DNA of 64,000 bases from a virus, in the IMG/VR virus record IMGVR_UViG_3300042314_000891, positions 1 to 64,000 of that record; one strand, written 5' to 3'. A model generated the notes under the pieces. It searched no databases. It was given only the letters and a program-made list of their open reading frames with translations, and had not been told where the DNA came from. The position numbers and the translations under genes were made by a program. Positions 20,505 through 29,926 of this stretch are shown here, one piece after another; the first letter of the stretch is position 1; every line of letters begins with the position of its first letter.

Positions 20505-20685
20505 TTATAGTTTAAAACTTCACGAAGAGATATTCTTTTTGATATTGGGTGGAGGAGGTGGTTTTACATTTGCGGATGTATATAATTTACCACTACATAT
20601 ACGCAGATTATATGTGAATCAATTGATTAAAGTTAAAAAAGAAGAAAAGGAACAAATTGAAAAAGCAAACAGAGTTAGGAGATAA
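20473..20685 (+). CDS. gp51-like ORF overlapping in the +1 frame, possible frameshift product
   Basis: About 70 residues (LHEEIFFLILGGGGGFTFAD, VYNLPLHIRRLYVNQL) resembling short gp51-like proteins that follow gp26 homologs in T4-like phages. No ATG is available: the only independent start is TTG at 20473, without a ribosome-binding site. The frame is open from 20464 and overlaps the end of the upstream gene, with a run of seven T (20484-20490) in the overlap. It may be made as a frameshifted extension of the upstream protein (+1 or -2), as in G/GT chaperones, or by re-initiation. Confidence 0.6.
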   Translation: MGLAFFTLPIDYSLKLHEEIFFLILGGGGGFTFADVYNLPLHIRRLYVNQLIKVKKEEKEQIEKANRVRR

Positions 20686-20703
20686 TAAATCCTAACTTTT
20701 TTT
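20674..20703 (+). terminator. Rho-independent terminator
   Basis: GTTAGGA / TCCTAAC stem with a 9-base loop followed by seven T; its 5' arm overlaps the end of the preceding coding region. Confidence 0.8.
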
Positions 20704-20710
20704 GTTTATG

Positions 20711-20722
20711 GATATTTATATA
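20711..20722 (+). promoter_or_regulatory. Late-type promoter motif
   Basis: GATATTTATATA directly follows the terminator, 18 bases before the ATG at 20740. Confidence 0.55.
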
Positions 20723-20739
20723 AGATAAATCACATCATT

Positions 20740-20952
20740 ATGAAACTAAAAGAAAATAAAGCCGTATTATCAGAAAGTCTATTAAATAAAATTGTTGATA
20801 ATTTCTTCAAAGCATTACAAAAAGGTGTATCGGATAACTATATAGCAGCAGCTGATAAAGCTGGTATGCACCCAACTGCAATAAAAGCAATGAAAAATAT
20901 TGAAGACCAATATGGCGATTTATTGAAGCAAATTAGACAAAGTAATAACTAA
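20740..20952 (+). CDS. Small hypothetical tail-region protein
   Basis: 70 residues, mainly helical and Lys-rich (LLNKIVDNFFKALQKGVSDN, KAMKNIEDQYGDLLKQI). It sits 5 bases before the tape measure gene behind a late-type motif, so a tail assembly role is likely. No family recognised. Confidence 0.55.
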   Translation: MKLKENKAVLSESLLNKIVDNFFKALQKGVSDNYIAAADKAGMHPTAIKAMKNIEDQYGDLLKQIRQSNN

Positions 20953-20957
20953 TAGTA

Positions 20958-23567
20958 ATGGCTGATAATACGCAAGAACAATCAAATGCTCGTTCACTAA
21001 ACGACCTTAATAAGTCTAACCTAGCCCTTCAAAAAGAAATTAATGCGGCAAAGGAGAGACAACTTGCTCTAATTAAAAAAGAAAATGAATTAAAAAAAAC
21101 AAGTGGAAAATTAGACGAAAAAGAAGCAAAGGAGTTAAAAGAAATAACCACAAATCTTGTAGTTTTAAATAAACAACGTGCACTCGGATTAACTCTTGCA
21201 AAAGAACAAAGAGATGAACTAAAAATACAAATGACCCAATATTCAAATATTGAGTCATCAATTGGTTCAATAAGTTCGGCAATGGGTGGTTTGCAAACTG
21301 ATTTAAGAAATGCAACAAAATTAGGTATTGATTTTGGAACTTCAATTGCAAATAGTACAGAGGCACAAAGCGATAAGTATAAATCGGCAAATTCAGCAGC
21401 TGCCAATGCTATTAGTGCAATTACATCTTTAGCTCAATTAAATAAAGAAGATGCAGCGCAGATAGCAGAATATACGCAAGAATATCAAAACCAATATACA
21501 ATAATGTTGCAACAATTGAAAGAGTTGCAGGATATGAAAGACGATGGCAGAACAAAGCAAGGTAAAGCAGCCAAAGAAGCACAGGCACAATTGATTGCTC
21601 AAATGAAATCATTGGATGAAGCGTATATAAAAGCATCTAAATTTGCTAATATGCAAAAAGATGTAAAAGAGTTATATGAGGAAATGAATGAGGAGTTAGG
21701 AGCTGGTAATAAATTTTTCCAAAAATTAATTAATTATGGAAAAGTATTTTTTAGTAGTTGGACTGGTGCAATGACAGTAATTGGATTTGCAGCAGGATAT
21801 GTGGCAGATGAGTTTGGTAAAATAAATGCTCAAATAGGTGGTGGTTTTGCTCAATTGGTTGGTTTTAAATCACAACTTACAGCAATATCTTTAATATTGG
21901 GTGAAGAAGCAGTTGGAGCAGTAACTGAATTTGGTGCTAGAATTGGTAATGTAAATAAAATATCAAATGAATTGGCATTTGATTTGGGATTACTACCAGC
22001 CCGTTTGGGTGTTAGTGGACAAGAAGCTGGTGTTTTAGTAAATGAATTTGGTAATTTATCAAATTTATCAAATGAAGTAGCTTTAAATTCATTAGAAGCA
22101 GCATCTCAATTAGCAGCTGCTAATGGTGCAATACCATCGCAGGTATTTAAAGATTTGGCTCAAAACACAGAGTTGTTTGCCGTATATTCAAAAAATGGTG
22201 GTAAAAATCTACAAGATGCAGCTATAAATGCGGCAAGGTTAGGAGTTGATTTATCAACTGCTGGTAAGATTTCAGATAATTTATTAGATTATCAAACATC
22301 GGTTGCTAATGAAATGGAAGCATCTGTAATACTTGGCAGAAATTTAAATTTACAAAGAGCAAGAGAGTTAGCTTATGCTGGTGATATAAATGGTGCAATG
22401 AACGAAACGTTAAAAGCAGCTGGTGGTATTGCAGCATATGATAAAATGTCTCCAATTGAAAAAAGAGCATTAGCAGCTGCAATTGGTGTATCAAACCAAG
22501 AGTTACTACAAATGATTGCTAATGAAAAAGAAGCACTAAAACCAGTTGGAGCAATGACGGCATCATTTAATACAATGAGTGCAATGGTTGACCAAATTGG
22601 AACAACCGGTTTTGGAAAATGGCTTGGTATATTACCAGGTGTATTTAGCTTATTAGGAAATATAGGATTTGCTTTCAATACATTTGGAACTAGTTTACCA
22701 CAAATATGGACAGGACTTAAAAAATGGGTTTCTGGATTATTTGCAGTAAAAGCTGCACAAGATTCCGTTAATGCATCAAGTGCAGGTTCTTCTTTAGCAG
22801 GTGGCGCGGGCTCTTTAACAAAAGCTAGAGATTCAGCAGGACGTTTTACATCAAATAAATCAATTGCACCAAAAATGGATACAAGCGGTGTTGATAAAAC
22901 AAGTAAATCAGTTGGTGGTGCAGGTAATAATGCTAGTGCAATGCTTAAAGGTGCAGCTGCATTATTAATAGCAGCAGCTGCTATATATGTATTGGGATTA
23001 GCGTTACAACAATTTACAAAGATTGGTGCTAATGAAATTATATCATTGGCAGGTGCATTGGTTGTAGTTGGTTTGGCATTAGCAGCATTCGGCGCATTTG
23101 CTGCACCAATTATGTTAGGAGCAGTTGCATTAGGTTTTGCATCAATTGCGTTGGGTATGTTTGGCGCGGCATTGATGGTAGTTGGTAATGGTTTATCGAG
23201 TATTAGTAGCCCATTTGGAATGATTACTGAAAATTTATCAGTATTATCTTCATTAAACATTACACCAATATACGGAATGGCAACTGCATTAACTGCATTG
23301 GCTACATCATTAGGATTAGTAGCGGCAAGTGGTGGTTTAGCATTGCCTATTTTAAGTGGATTAAATGAATTAGGTATAGCGGGTGTACCGGTAGGTGGAA
23401 CTGCAACCACTACAACTCAAACAACTACGGGTGGTAGTACCAATGTAGCTGGATTAATTGAAGAAGTTAAAAAATTAACAAATGCTATAATGGGTGAAGA
23501 GTTAGTGGTGAATATAGATGGTAGAGAAATTGCAAGAGGAATGCGTAAATTTTTGAAAAATAGTTAA
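20958..23567 (+). CDS. Tail tape measure protein
   Basis: 869 residues. Residues 1 to ~250 are coiled-coil rich (LQKEINAAKERQLALIKKEN). Hydrophobic segments follow near 265-285 (AMTVIGFAAGYVADEF), 550-580, 655-680 (AALLIAAAAIYVLGLAL) and 690-760, typical of tape measure proteins that line the tail tube and insert into the host membrane. The C-terminus (GREIARGMRKFL) resembles the conserved end of phage tape measures. The gene is the largest of the tail core and lies between the chaperone region and baseplate hub genes. Confidence 0.85.
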   Translation: MADNTQEQSNARSLNDLNKSNLALQKEINAAKERQLALIKKENELKKTSGKLDEKEAKELKEITTNLVVLNKQRALGLTLAKEQRDELKIQMTQYSNIESSIGSISSAMGGLQTDLRNATKLGIDFGTSIANSTEAQSDKYKSANSAAANAISAITSLAQLNKEDAAQIAEYTQEYQNQYTIMLQQLKELQDMKDDGRTKQGKAAKEAQAQLIAQMKSLDEAYIKASKFANMQKDVKELYEEMNEELGAGNKFFQKLINYGKVFFSSWTGAMTVIGFAAGYVADEFGKINAQIGGGFAQLVGFKSQLTAISLILGEEAVGAVTEFGARIGNVNKISNELAFDLGLLPARLGVSGQEAGVLVNEFGNLSNLSNEVALNSLEAASQLAAANGAIPSQVFKDLAQNTELFAVYSKNGGKNLQDAAINAARLGVDLSTAGKISDNLLDYQTSVANEMEASVILGRNLNLQRARELAYAGDINGAMNETLKAAGGIAAYDKMSPIEKRALAAAIGVSNQELLQMIANEKEALKPVGAMTASFNTMSAMVDQIGTTGFGKWLGILPGVFSLLGNIGFAFNTFGTSLPQIWTGLKKWVSGLFAVKAAQDSVNASSAGSSLAGGAGSLTKARDSAGRFTSNKSIAPKMDTSGVDKTSKSVGGAGNNASAMLKGAAALLIAAAAIYVLGLALQQFTKIGANEIISLAGALVVVGLALAAFGAFAAPIMLGAVALGFASIALGMFGAALMVVGNGLSSISSPFGMITENLSVLSSLNITPIYGMATALTALATSLGLVAASGGLALPILSGLNELGIAGVPVGGTATTTTQTTTGGSTNVAGLIEEVKKLTNAIMGEELVVNIDGREIARGMRKFLKNS

Positions 23568-23570
23568 AAG

Positions 23571-25760
23571 ATGGCAAAGCAATTAAAAGATTTATTGGGA
23601 GAATTTCAATTTAATAATTCTAACTTTGACCCAAATAAAGTTAAAGCTGATATGCTATCTTCCAAAGAAGTAGGACCAACAACTGGTAATATAAACATCC
23701 CCGCTATTGGTTTAAACGTTGAAGGTGTAAAATTACCATATGATAGGCAATATCAAAAATTAGCAGAAAACGTTATTGAAATATATGGTGTAGATTCTGC
23801 TAGAATTTTAACTCGTGGTGCAGTAGAACCAATGCAATTGGCAAAACGTGGAGTAGATAGACTTTCAAGAGGTTTATTGGCTGGTACATTTGGTAATAAT
23901 ACTTTGGTTGGTGGTTTTGTAAGAAACGCTTTAAATTCATTTACAAATCCACAATTTCCAAGTGATGAGGTAAATGATTTACCTTTCCTAGGTCTATCTA
24001 CAAAAAATGGTTTATATACTAGTTTATATAATGGTGGCGTAAATAACAACAAAAATGCAATAGGAAATCTATTAACATCATTTGCAACACCAAAACAAAT
24101 TTCACAAAATATAGGTTCACCTGGTCAGGGTGGTAGAGTTAGGATAGGTGGCGCGGCGATTGATTTGGCATTAAATGTTGGATTTTCTGCTTTACAGGGT
24201 ATTGGTAAAAAATTTGGATTAAGTTCTAAAAGAGGTGGTGGGAATGGTTCTTTACGTGAAATAAAAAATCCATTAAATAGTAAAGATAATGATTTACCAA
24301 TATATCCATCCGATTACGCAACAAAAAGTTTTGGAAAAAGTAATGGAACATTAACGGGTATTGCAACTGGTGAAGACCAATTGATGCGAGAAGGAGAGCG
24401 TTTTTATACAAAATATGAAGGTATAAATGCAGAAAAACAACTTAATACAATCAGATTAGATGGTAAAAAATATACATCATTAAAACCTGCTTTATCAAAC
24501 TTTATAGGTTCATCCGGATTTAAAGGGTATATTACATACGATGAAGGAGCCAAAGATAACATACAAGGAATTAAATATAAATTTATTGATGTTGAAGGTT
24601 TAACAAAAGAAGATTTAAAAGAAGTTTCATTTTCAAAAAATGTTTATAAAGAACAGGGAAAAGGTGAAAGTACTTTATATAATGGCAAAAATGCAATTAA
24701 TACAAAATTATTCGTAGGTGTAAAACGTCAAAAATCTGGAGCTAATATAACTCCAAGCGGTGCTACACCCGGTGGTGATTTGGAAGAAGTGGATGTACTA
24801 AATTCAAAAAGACACACATCATTATCATCTTTGACACTTGATGGAAATACAAAAAAAAATTCAGATTTAATATCAATATATTTAAAAGATGTTAATAGTA
24901 AAGACTATATAATGTTAATGTCAAATCTAACTGGTTTAACTGATACACCCACACCAACTTGGGGAGATGTTAAACCGATTGGTTCTCCAAACAAATTTTA
25001 TTTTTATGAATCATTTGAAAGGGAAATATCATTTAAAGGTCAATTGTATGCAAAAAATGAAAAACAATTAGTTCAACTTTGGCAAAAAGTAGAATTTTTA
25101 CAAAATCTTACATTGGCTAGTTGGGGAGGTACTAATGGTATTCAGGGGAAAATATGTGAATTAAAAATAGGAAACTTTGTTGATTCATCCTATGGATTTT
25201 TAACAAATTGTACAATAACAATACCTGATAATTCACCTTGGGAAATACAAGAAAATTCACAAGTCCCATTTATATGTGAATTTGATATTACATATAAAGT
25301 TATACCAAGTGCTATGAGTGGGTTTAATGAAATGTTTAAATCAAATGAACCAATTTATGACTATAATCAACCATCATTACCAGGATTAAATTTTGGCAAA
25401 AAATTACAACCTGGAAATACGGATATTAAAAAGTTACAAGGACTTGGACCATTTTTTGGAAAACAAGGTTCTGACGAAGCCGGTATGGAAGGAACTATAA
25501 ACCAAAATTCATTTACCGGTGGTGAAACATCAACGAGCGAAGTACCAAATATATTAGACCCGGAAAAATGGCAAACCGAAGGTTCGGGTGAAGCACCAAA
25601 TGGTAGTGGTATATTTAACACAATTGGCACAGATACTACGGACGAATTAATACCAACTTCTGAAAGAGGACGTGATTTAAATAGTAGTAATGAATTTAAA
25701 ATAAATCCAACAAGTACACCAAAATCATCAACTGGAATGTTAGGTGGAGCACCACAATAA
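23571..25760 (+). CDS. Baseplate tube-cap/initiator-like protein (gp48/gp54 type)
   Basis: 729 residues. The C-terminal ~250 residues contain a tail-tube-like beta domain (KFYFYESFEREISFKGQLYA, LTNCTITIPDNSPW, ICEFDITYKVIPSA) of the kind found in baseplate proteins that cap the hub and initiate tube polymerisation. The N-terminal half is Gly-rich and unassigned. The tail end is Pro/Gly/Ser-rich and probably flexible. It follows the tape measure by 3 bases and precedes a LysM-like wedge protein and the hub. T4 gp48 or gp54 equivalence is an inference from fold-like pattern and order. Confidence 0.6.
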   Translation: MAKQLKDLLGEFQFNNSNFDPNKVKADMLSSKEVGPTTGNINIPAIGLNVEGVKLPYDRQYQKLAENVIEIYGVDSARILTRGAVEPMQLAKRGVDRLSRGLLAGTFGNNTLVGGFVRNALNSFTNPQFPSDEVNDLPFLGLSTKNGLYTSLYNGGVNNNKNAIGNLLTSFATPKQISQNIGSPGQGGRVRIGGAAIDLALNVGFSALQGIGKKFGLSSKRGGGNGSLREIKNPLNSKDNDLPIYPSDYATKSFGKSNGTLTGIATGEDQLMREGERFYTKYEGINAEKQLNTIRLDGKKYTSLKPALSNFIGSSGFKGYITYDEGAKDNIQGIKYKFIDVEGLTKEDLKEVSFSKNVYKEQGKGESTLYNGKNAINTKLFVGVKRQKSGANITPSGATPGGDLEEVDVLNSKRHTSLSSLTLDGNTKKNSDLISIYLKDVNSKDYIMLMSNLTGLTDTPTPTWGDVKPIGSPNKFYFYESFEREISFKGQLYAKNEKQLVQLWQKVEFLQNLTLASWGGTNGIQGKICELKIGNFVDSSYGFLTNCTITIPDNSPWEIQENSQVPFICEFDITYKVIPSAMSGFNEMFKSNEPIYDYNQPSLPGLNFGKKLQPGNTDIKKLQGLGPFFGKQGSDEAGMEGTINQNSFTGGETSTSEVPNILDPEKWQTEGSGEAPNGSGIFNTIGTDTTDELIPTSERGRDLNSSNEFKINPTSTPKSSTGMLGGAPQ

Positions 25761-25770
25761 TTAAACTAAT

Positions 25771-26049
25771 ATGGGAAGATACGATAAACTCAATATACAG
25801 AAAAAAGCAAATGGTTTAGTATTTCATTCAAATCTTATGCCGTATTTTAAAGCAGTTGATTCCGATGTGTTAATAATAACGGAAGAAGATGATAGATTAG
25901 ATACGCTTGCATTTCAATTTTATAAAGATGCATCTTTATGGTGGGTTATTGCTGTATATAATAATATGACGGATGTTGATTTAAAATTGGAACCTGGATT
26001 ACAATTAAGAATACCGAATAATCCATCCAATGTTACAAATAAAATATAA
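25771..26049 (+). CDS. LysM-like baseplate wedge protein (gp53-like)
   Basis: 92 residues. The block DRLDTLAFQFYKDASLWWVI, followed by AVYNNM and ending LEPGLQLRIP, is the LysM-like pattern shared by T4 gp53 and gpX-type baseplate proteins, which join sheath/tube to wedge or hub. It is short for gp53, so it may correspond only to its LysM-like core. It lies between tube-cap and hub genes, 6 bases before the latter. Confidence 0.7.
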   Translation: MGRYDKLNIQKKANGLVFHSNLMPYFKAVDSDVLIITEEDDRLDTLAFQFYKDASLWWVIAVYNNMTDVDLKLEPGLQLRIPNNPSNVTNKI

Positions 26050-26055
26050 ATAGTT

Positions 26056-28185
26056 ATGAATCATTTTCCATTATTTGAACCTTTACCATCCTCTAAAACG
26101 GCTGCAATATCAGGTACATCTGCTTATTTTAAGCAAACGTTCTCTGGTGCAATGCCGTTTGTTAGGTTTATATCTTATCAAAAGGGTTCATTTGTTATAG
26201 GAAACGATTCAGATTATACATCATTTGTACCAGGACAAATGGGTTGGAGATTTCCACCAATGGTGGTTGGGCTTGAAGTAAAACCCGGTGGTAGTATGGG
26301 TGTATTGCGTGAGGGGCATATAACTATTAAATTCCCATCAATGGGAGCTATGGAATATCATAGCGAATTTTTTCGAATTGGTACTCCAAAGGCAATTAGA
26401 TGGGGCTGGACAAAGAAAAGAAGTAGTGGTGCAGATTATTCAGTACCACAGGGATTAGATGCTCCAACCGCTAAAACATTGGTAGATAATATAGATACGT
26501 GGGAAAAATTTTGTGGAGATGGTACGGAAGATGTAATGGTAGGACCACTTATTGATTTTAGTTATACCATAAATAATGATGCAAGTGTCGATGCTACATT
26601 TGTAGTTGGTACAAAAAATGAAATACCTGCTTATTTGGGTACTAATAGACAGGATAAAAAAAATACTAACTCATCAACCAAAGATTCGGTAGCAGACAAT
26701 CGTTTGGCACGTGTATTAGAATTAGAAAATGGTCAATTTTTAGGATTAAAAAATGATATAGCAAAAAAGCATACTATAAATTATAATTTTTCAAATCAAG
26801 GATTCTTTTCTGCATTATTATCTAGAATTGGTACTCTTTTTAATCCAGTAATAGAATATGACCACGATGCATATAGTGATGATGTGTTTATTAGTATGGA
26901 ATTTTTAGTAGATTATACTATAAACAAAGGAAAAGGAAAGCAACAAAATGATTATAAGTTAGATATATCAAATGCAGTAGCAGCTGCCCATCCAAATATA
27001 ATAAGTAATTCTGAAAATGTTATTTTTCCAAACGCAACAATGGCAAATCCAATAGTTGCACAGAATGTTGATGGCGCTACTTTGGTTTTGGATACTAAAA
27101 ATACTCAAAATTTAAAATTACAATCTGGTAAAGAATTTCCAGAACAAATTGCAAGTAAAGGTATTTTAAAAATTTACAATGGAGATAGAAATAATTATGA
27201 AAAAGGAAAATGGGGGTATATAAAAAATATATTTTTAAAGGTTGATTTTGTATTAGATGTTGCAAAAAGTATGGGTGAAAATGGTAAAATGGGTGATTTT
27301 ATACAAAAATTATGCGATGAAATAAATGTTGCAGGAGCCGGATTAATGGAACTAGCACCACAAGTTCAATCGGATAGTAATGGTACTATGATTTATACAA
27401 TTGTTGATTATGCATTAATACCATCGGTGGTAGCTATGCCATCAACTATACATTTATTTAACGATAATACTACCATAACAAACATAAATTTTTCAGCAGA
27501 TTTACCAAAGGAAATTATTGCAATGGCTATGCTTGGTAATCAAAAATCAAAAGAAATTGGAAAAAATTTATTTTTTAAATTTCAACAAGACCCAACGGAT
27601 ATATTAAATTTAAAATCATATATACCTGATGCATCATTTGCAAACACAGGTGGATTTATTCCTGGAACTGGATTTGGTAATATTCCTGGTATAAATGTAA
27701 ATGTCCCTACACAATTTCCAATGTCGGATGGAACTACTCCAAGAACACCAGCAGCTGCGGCTGGAGGCGCTGCAGCCGGAGGAACACCTCCTGCGGGAAA
27801 CATTATTACTGGATTTAATACAGCAGGACCAATTACACCCACAAATACTTTAATTGATGATAATTGTATTGTAATTCATTCAGATGATGATATAATGACA
27901 AACGGGTCACCAACAAAAGATGTTAGTGCTATATTAAAAGATACCGCATTGTGTAAAAATTTATACTTTGGCAATAGTGGATTAAATAAAAATAACCCAT
28001 TATTACCAATTGAATTGGAATTAACAGTATTAGGTATATCCGGAATTACTGTTGGAAAAGTTGTAAATATAGATAGAGTACCATTTGATAAAAGTGGAGT
28101 ATTTCAAGTAACGGAAGTAACACATAAAGTTTCTGATACTTGGGAAACAACGATTAAATTCAGATATAGACCTACTAACGTTTAA
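26056..28185 (+). CDS. Baseplate hub protein (gp27/gpD-like)
   Basis: 709 residues. The C-terminal block (ELELTVLGISGITVGKVVNI, FQVTEVTHKVSDTWETTIKF) is typical of hub proteins related to T4 gp27 and P2 gpD, whose beta domains form the trimeric centre of the baseplate. The N-terminal part carries beta-rich segments (GHITIKFPSMGAMEYHSEFF); a Pro/Ala/Gly linker lies near 575-595. No lysozyme motif is visible, so the cell-puncturing activity must be encoded elsewhere. Confidence 0.7.
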   Translation: MNHFPLFEPLPSSKTAAISGTSAYFKQTFSGAMPFVRFISYQKGSFVIGNDSDYTSFVPGQMGWRFPPMVVGLEVKPGGSMGVLREGHITIKFPSMGAMEYHSEFFRIGTPKAIRWGWTKKRSSGADYSVPQGLDAPTAKTLVDNIDTWEKFCGDGTEDVMVGPLIDFSYTINNDASVDATFVVGTKNEIPAYLGTNRQDKKNTNSSTKDSVADNRLARVLELENGQFLGLKNDIAKKHTINYNFSNQGFFSALLSRIGTLFNPVIEYDHDAYSDDVFISMEFLVDYTINKGKGKQQNDYKLDISNAVAAAHPNIISNSENVIFPNATMANPIVAQNVDGATLVLDTKNTQNLKLQSGKEFPEQIASKGILKIYNGDRNNYEKGKWGYIKNIFLKVDFVLDVAKSMGENGKMGDFIQKLCDEINVAGAGLMELAPQVQSDSNGTMIYTIVDYALIPSVVAMPSTIHLFNDNTTITNINFSADLPKEIIAMAMLGNQKSKEIGKNLFFKFQQDPTDILNLKSYIPDASFANTGGFIPGTGFGNIPGINVNVPTQFPMSDGTTPRTPAAAAGGAAAGGTPPAGNIITGFNTAGPITPTNTLIDDNCIVIHSDDDIMTNGSPTKDVSAILKDTALCKNLYFGNSGLNKNNPLLPIELELTVLGISGITVGKVVNIDRVPFDKSGVFQVTEVTHKVSDTWETTIKFRYRPTNV

Positions 28186-28189
28186 TACT

Positions 28190-28546
28190 ATGACTAATAT
28201 AGATATATATAAATCTTTACAGAGTAATGTGAAATTAGTTGAAACTGGTTTTCCAACATTTGAAGCTCAACCAAATGAGCAAGATTATAACATTGGTTTT
28301 ATTTATCGGTATTTTGTAAGAAAAAGAAACGAACCATTTGGTGTTATTTCTGAAATAAACAAAGAATTATACGATAAATTTACAAGTAGTCCTTTTTATT
28401 TACAATTAAAAATGCGTTGGAAAATAACTGGTACAAACAAATTTGAAGTAGAACAACTAAATCAGCGTTCAATCAACTACGCACAAGAAACTATGGGTAA
28501 CATAGATACTTATGTAAAAAATCTTACAAAATTTTATAGAGGATAA
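28190..28546 (+). CDS. Hypothetical protein at the end of the tail block
   Basis: 118 residues, no recognised family; charged and aromatic, with no signal peptide or membrane segment. It starts 4 bases after the hub gene and is the last gene before a host-type promoter. It therefore belongs to the late tail operon; a small baseplate or neck role is possible. Confidence 0.55.
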   Translation: MTNIDIYKSLQSNVKLVETGFPTFEAQPNEQDYNIGFIYRYFVRKRNEPFGVISEINKELYDKFTSSPFYLQLKMRWKITGTNKFEVEQLNQRSINYAQETMGNIDTYVKNLTKFYRG

Positions 28547-28580
28547 TTTGGATATACCAAATCTTTTTGTTATATTTGTA
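28547..28580 (+). promoter_or_regulatory. Host-type (Bacteroidota) promoter
   Basis: TTTGG at 28547 and TATATTTGTA at 28571, the same 24-base offset as in the other host-type promoters of the window; the ATG follows at 28583. Confidence 0.75.
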
Positions 28581-28582
28581 AG

Positions 28583-29926
28583 ATGGTTATATACATAGAG
28601 GATTCTAAATCGTTTAATGATTTCTTATTGGAGTTTAATACTCGTCCAAGTAGAATATACATTCAACTTTCGGATGTGGACAAGCATGCTCTAAACAATC
28701 GTATATCATTTATTGTAGTTTGCTGTATGCAAAAATTCTATGTAATCAATCTAAACCACACCGATGGTTTGAGTTTAAGAGAAGATGCGTTAAAACTATT
28801 AGAAGAATCGCCACGAAGTAAAGCACTAATAAATGGTAAGAGTGTGGGACATTTGATTGGATTAAAACAATCGGTTGACATAGATTTATACAGATTCATT
28901 ACAGATGTAAAAAACGAAGAAGAACCATTTAGAGAAATACAATCATTCTACAAACGAAGTACACCACTACAATATCAAAACAACTTAAACGATAGTATTC
29001 CATTATCAAAGCAAGTTGGTATAATAAAAAACATATTACAATATGAATTAGAAGATGGAGTTGGTGAATCTGTATTTAATTTTGTAAAAGATGCAACCAA
29101 AGTATTCCAATGGATAGAAAAATCAGGCATATTTGTAGATGAAAAATTAAGAGATTTACTACCACAAAAACATATCAATAAAGATGGGTTAGTATTCACC
29201 GAATACAACCTCCATACTTCCACACTACGTCCATCAAATAGACATGGTGGGATAAACTACTCGGCTATACCAAAAAAGAGTGATATGCGTAAAGCATTCG
29301 TTAGTAGATTCAAAGATGGTAAGTTAGTGAGTATAGATTATTCGGCATATCACCCACATTTACTTATTGATTTAATAAAAACACAAATTGGAACTAAAGA
29401 ATGGATGAGTAAATTCAATTCTCAATTAGATTTTTATGATTGGGTTGCTGCTATATGTGGTGTAGCTGATTTGGATGGTGCAAGAGATGGGGCTAAACAA
29501 TTAGTATTCCAATCCATATATGGTGGTGTAAGTTCTGAAATGCAAGAGTTACCATTTTTTAATGAGGTAAATTTATTAGCATTAAAATACAAAGCAGATT
29601 TAGATAGATATGGGTTCGTAATGACTCCGCACTATAACATACAAATCAAAAAGGAAAAGTTTGGTGAAGATAATCCACCACCGGCAAAAGTATTAAACTA
29701 TGTAATTCAAGCATATGAAACGGAACGAAACATTCAAATCCTAAAACAAATAAAAGAAAAGTATAAAGGATTGGGAAAACTGATAATGTATAACTATGAT
29801 GCATTTGTTTTTGATGTTCCTAATTACGAAATTACATATTTATATGAACAGATATATGAAAAAATAATAGACTCAAAAGAGTTTCCAGCAACAATAGTAA
29901 CGGGTGAAAATTATGATTTTAGATAA
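28583..29926 (+). CDS. Compact family-A-like DNA polymerase
   Basis: 447 residues. The C-terminal half carries the family A palm and fingers motifs in order: TSTLRPS and INYSAIP (residues ~212-230, cf. TGRLSS..NLQNIP of Pol I), motif A IDYSAYHPHL (D252), motif B R301-x3-K305-x3-F309-x3-Y313-G, and a motif C variant NYDAFVFDVP (D406), where Pol I has HDE. The N-terminal ~170 residues show no clear 3'-5' or 5'-3' exonuclease motifs. It is about half the length of Pol I. The phage also encodes a complete family B polymerase at 59788-62316, so this is a second polymerase of unknown task. The host-type promoter suggests expression before the late genes around it. Confidence 0.8.
   Translation: MVIYIEDSKSFNDFLLEFNTRPSRIYIQLSDVDKHALNNRISFIVVCCMQKFYVINLNHTDGLSLREDALKLLEESPRSKALINGKSVGHLIGLKQSVDIDLYRFITDVKNEEEPFREIQSFYKRSTPLQYQNNLNDSIPLSKQVGIIKNILQYELEDGVGESVFNFVKDATKVFQWIEKSGIFVDEKLRDLLPQKHINKDGLVFTEYNLHTSTLRPSNRHGGINYSAIPKKSDMRKAFVSRFKDGKLVSIDYSAYHPHLLIDLIKTQIGTKEWMSKFNSQLDFYDWVAAICGVADLDGARDGAKQLVFQSIYGGVSSEMQELPFFNEVNLLALKYKADLDRYGFVMTPHYNIQIKKEKFGEDNPPPAKVLNYVIQAYETERNIQILKQIKEKYKGLGKLIMYNYDAFVFDVPNYEITYLYEQIYEKIIDSKEFPATIVTGENYDFR

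Noticed and set aside
1494-20722. Reading the TATTTATA motifs as T4 TATAAATA late promoters on the minus strand
   Set aside because: No genes run on the minus strand downstream of them, and they sit consistently 13-40 bases before + strand starts.
22373-23410. 345-residue minus-strand frame opposite the tape measure gene
   Set aside because: It is an Ala/Pro/Asn-rich shadow of the Ala/Gly-rich tape measure C-terminus; all real genes are on the + strand.
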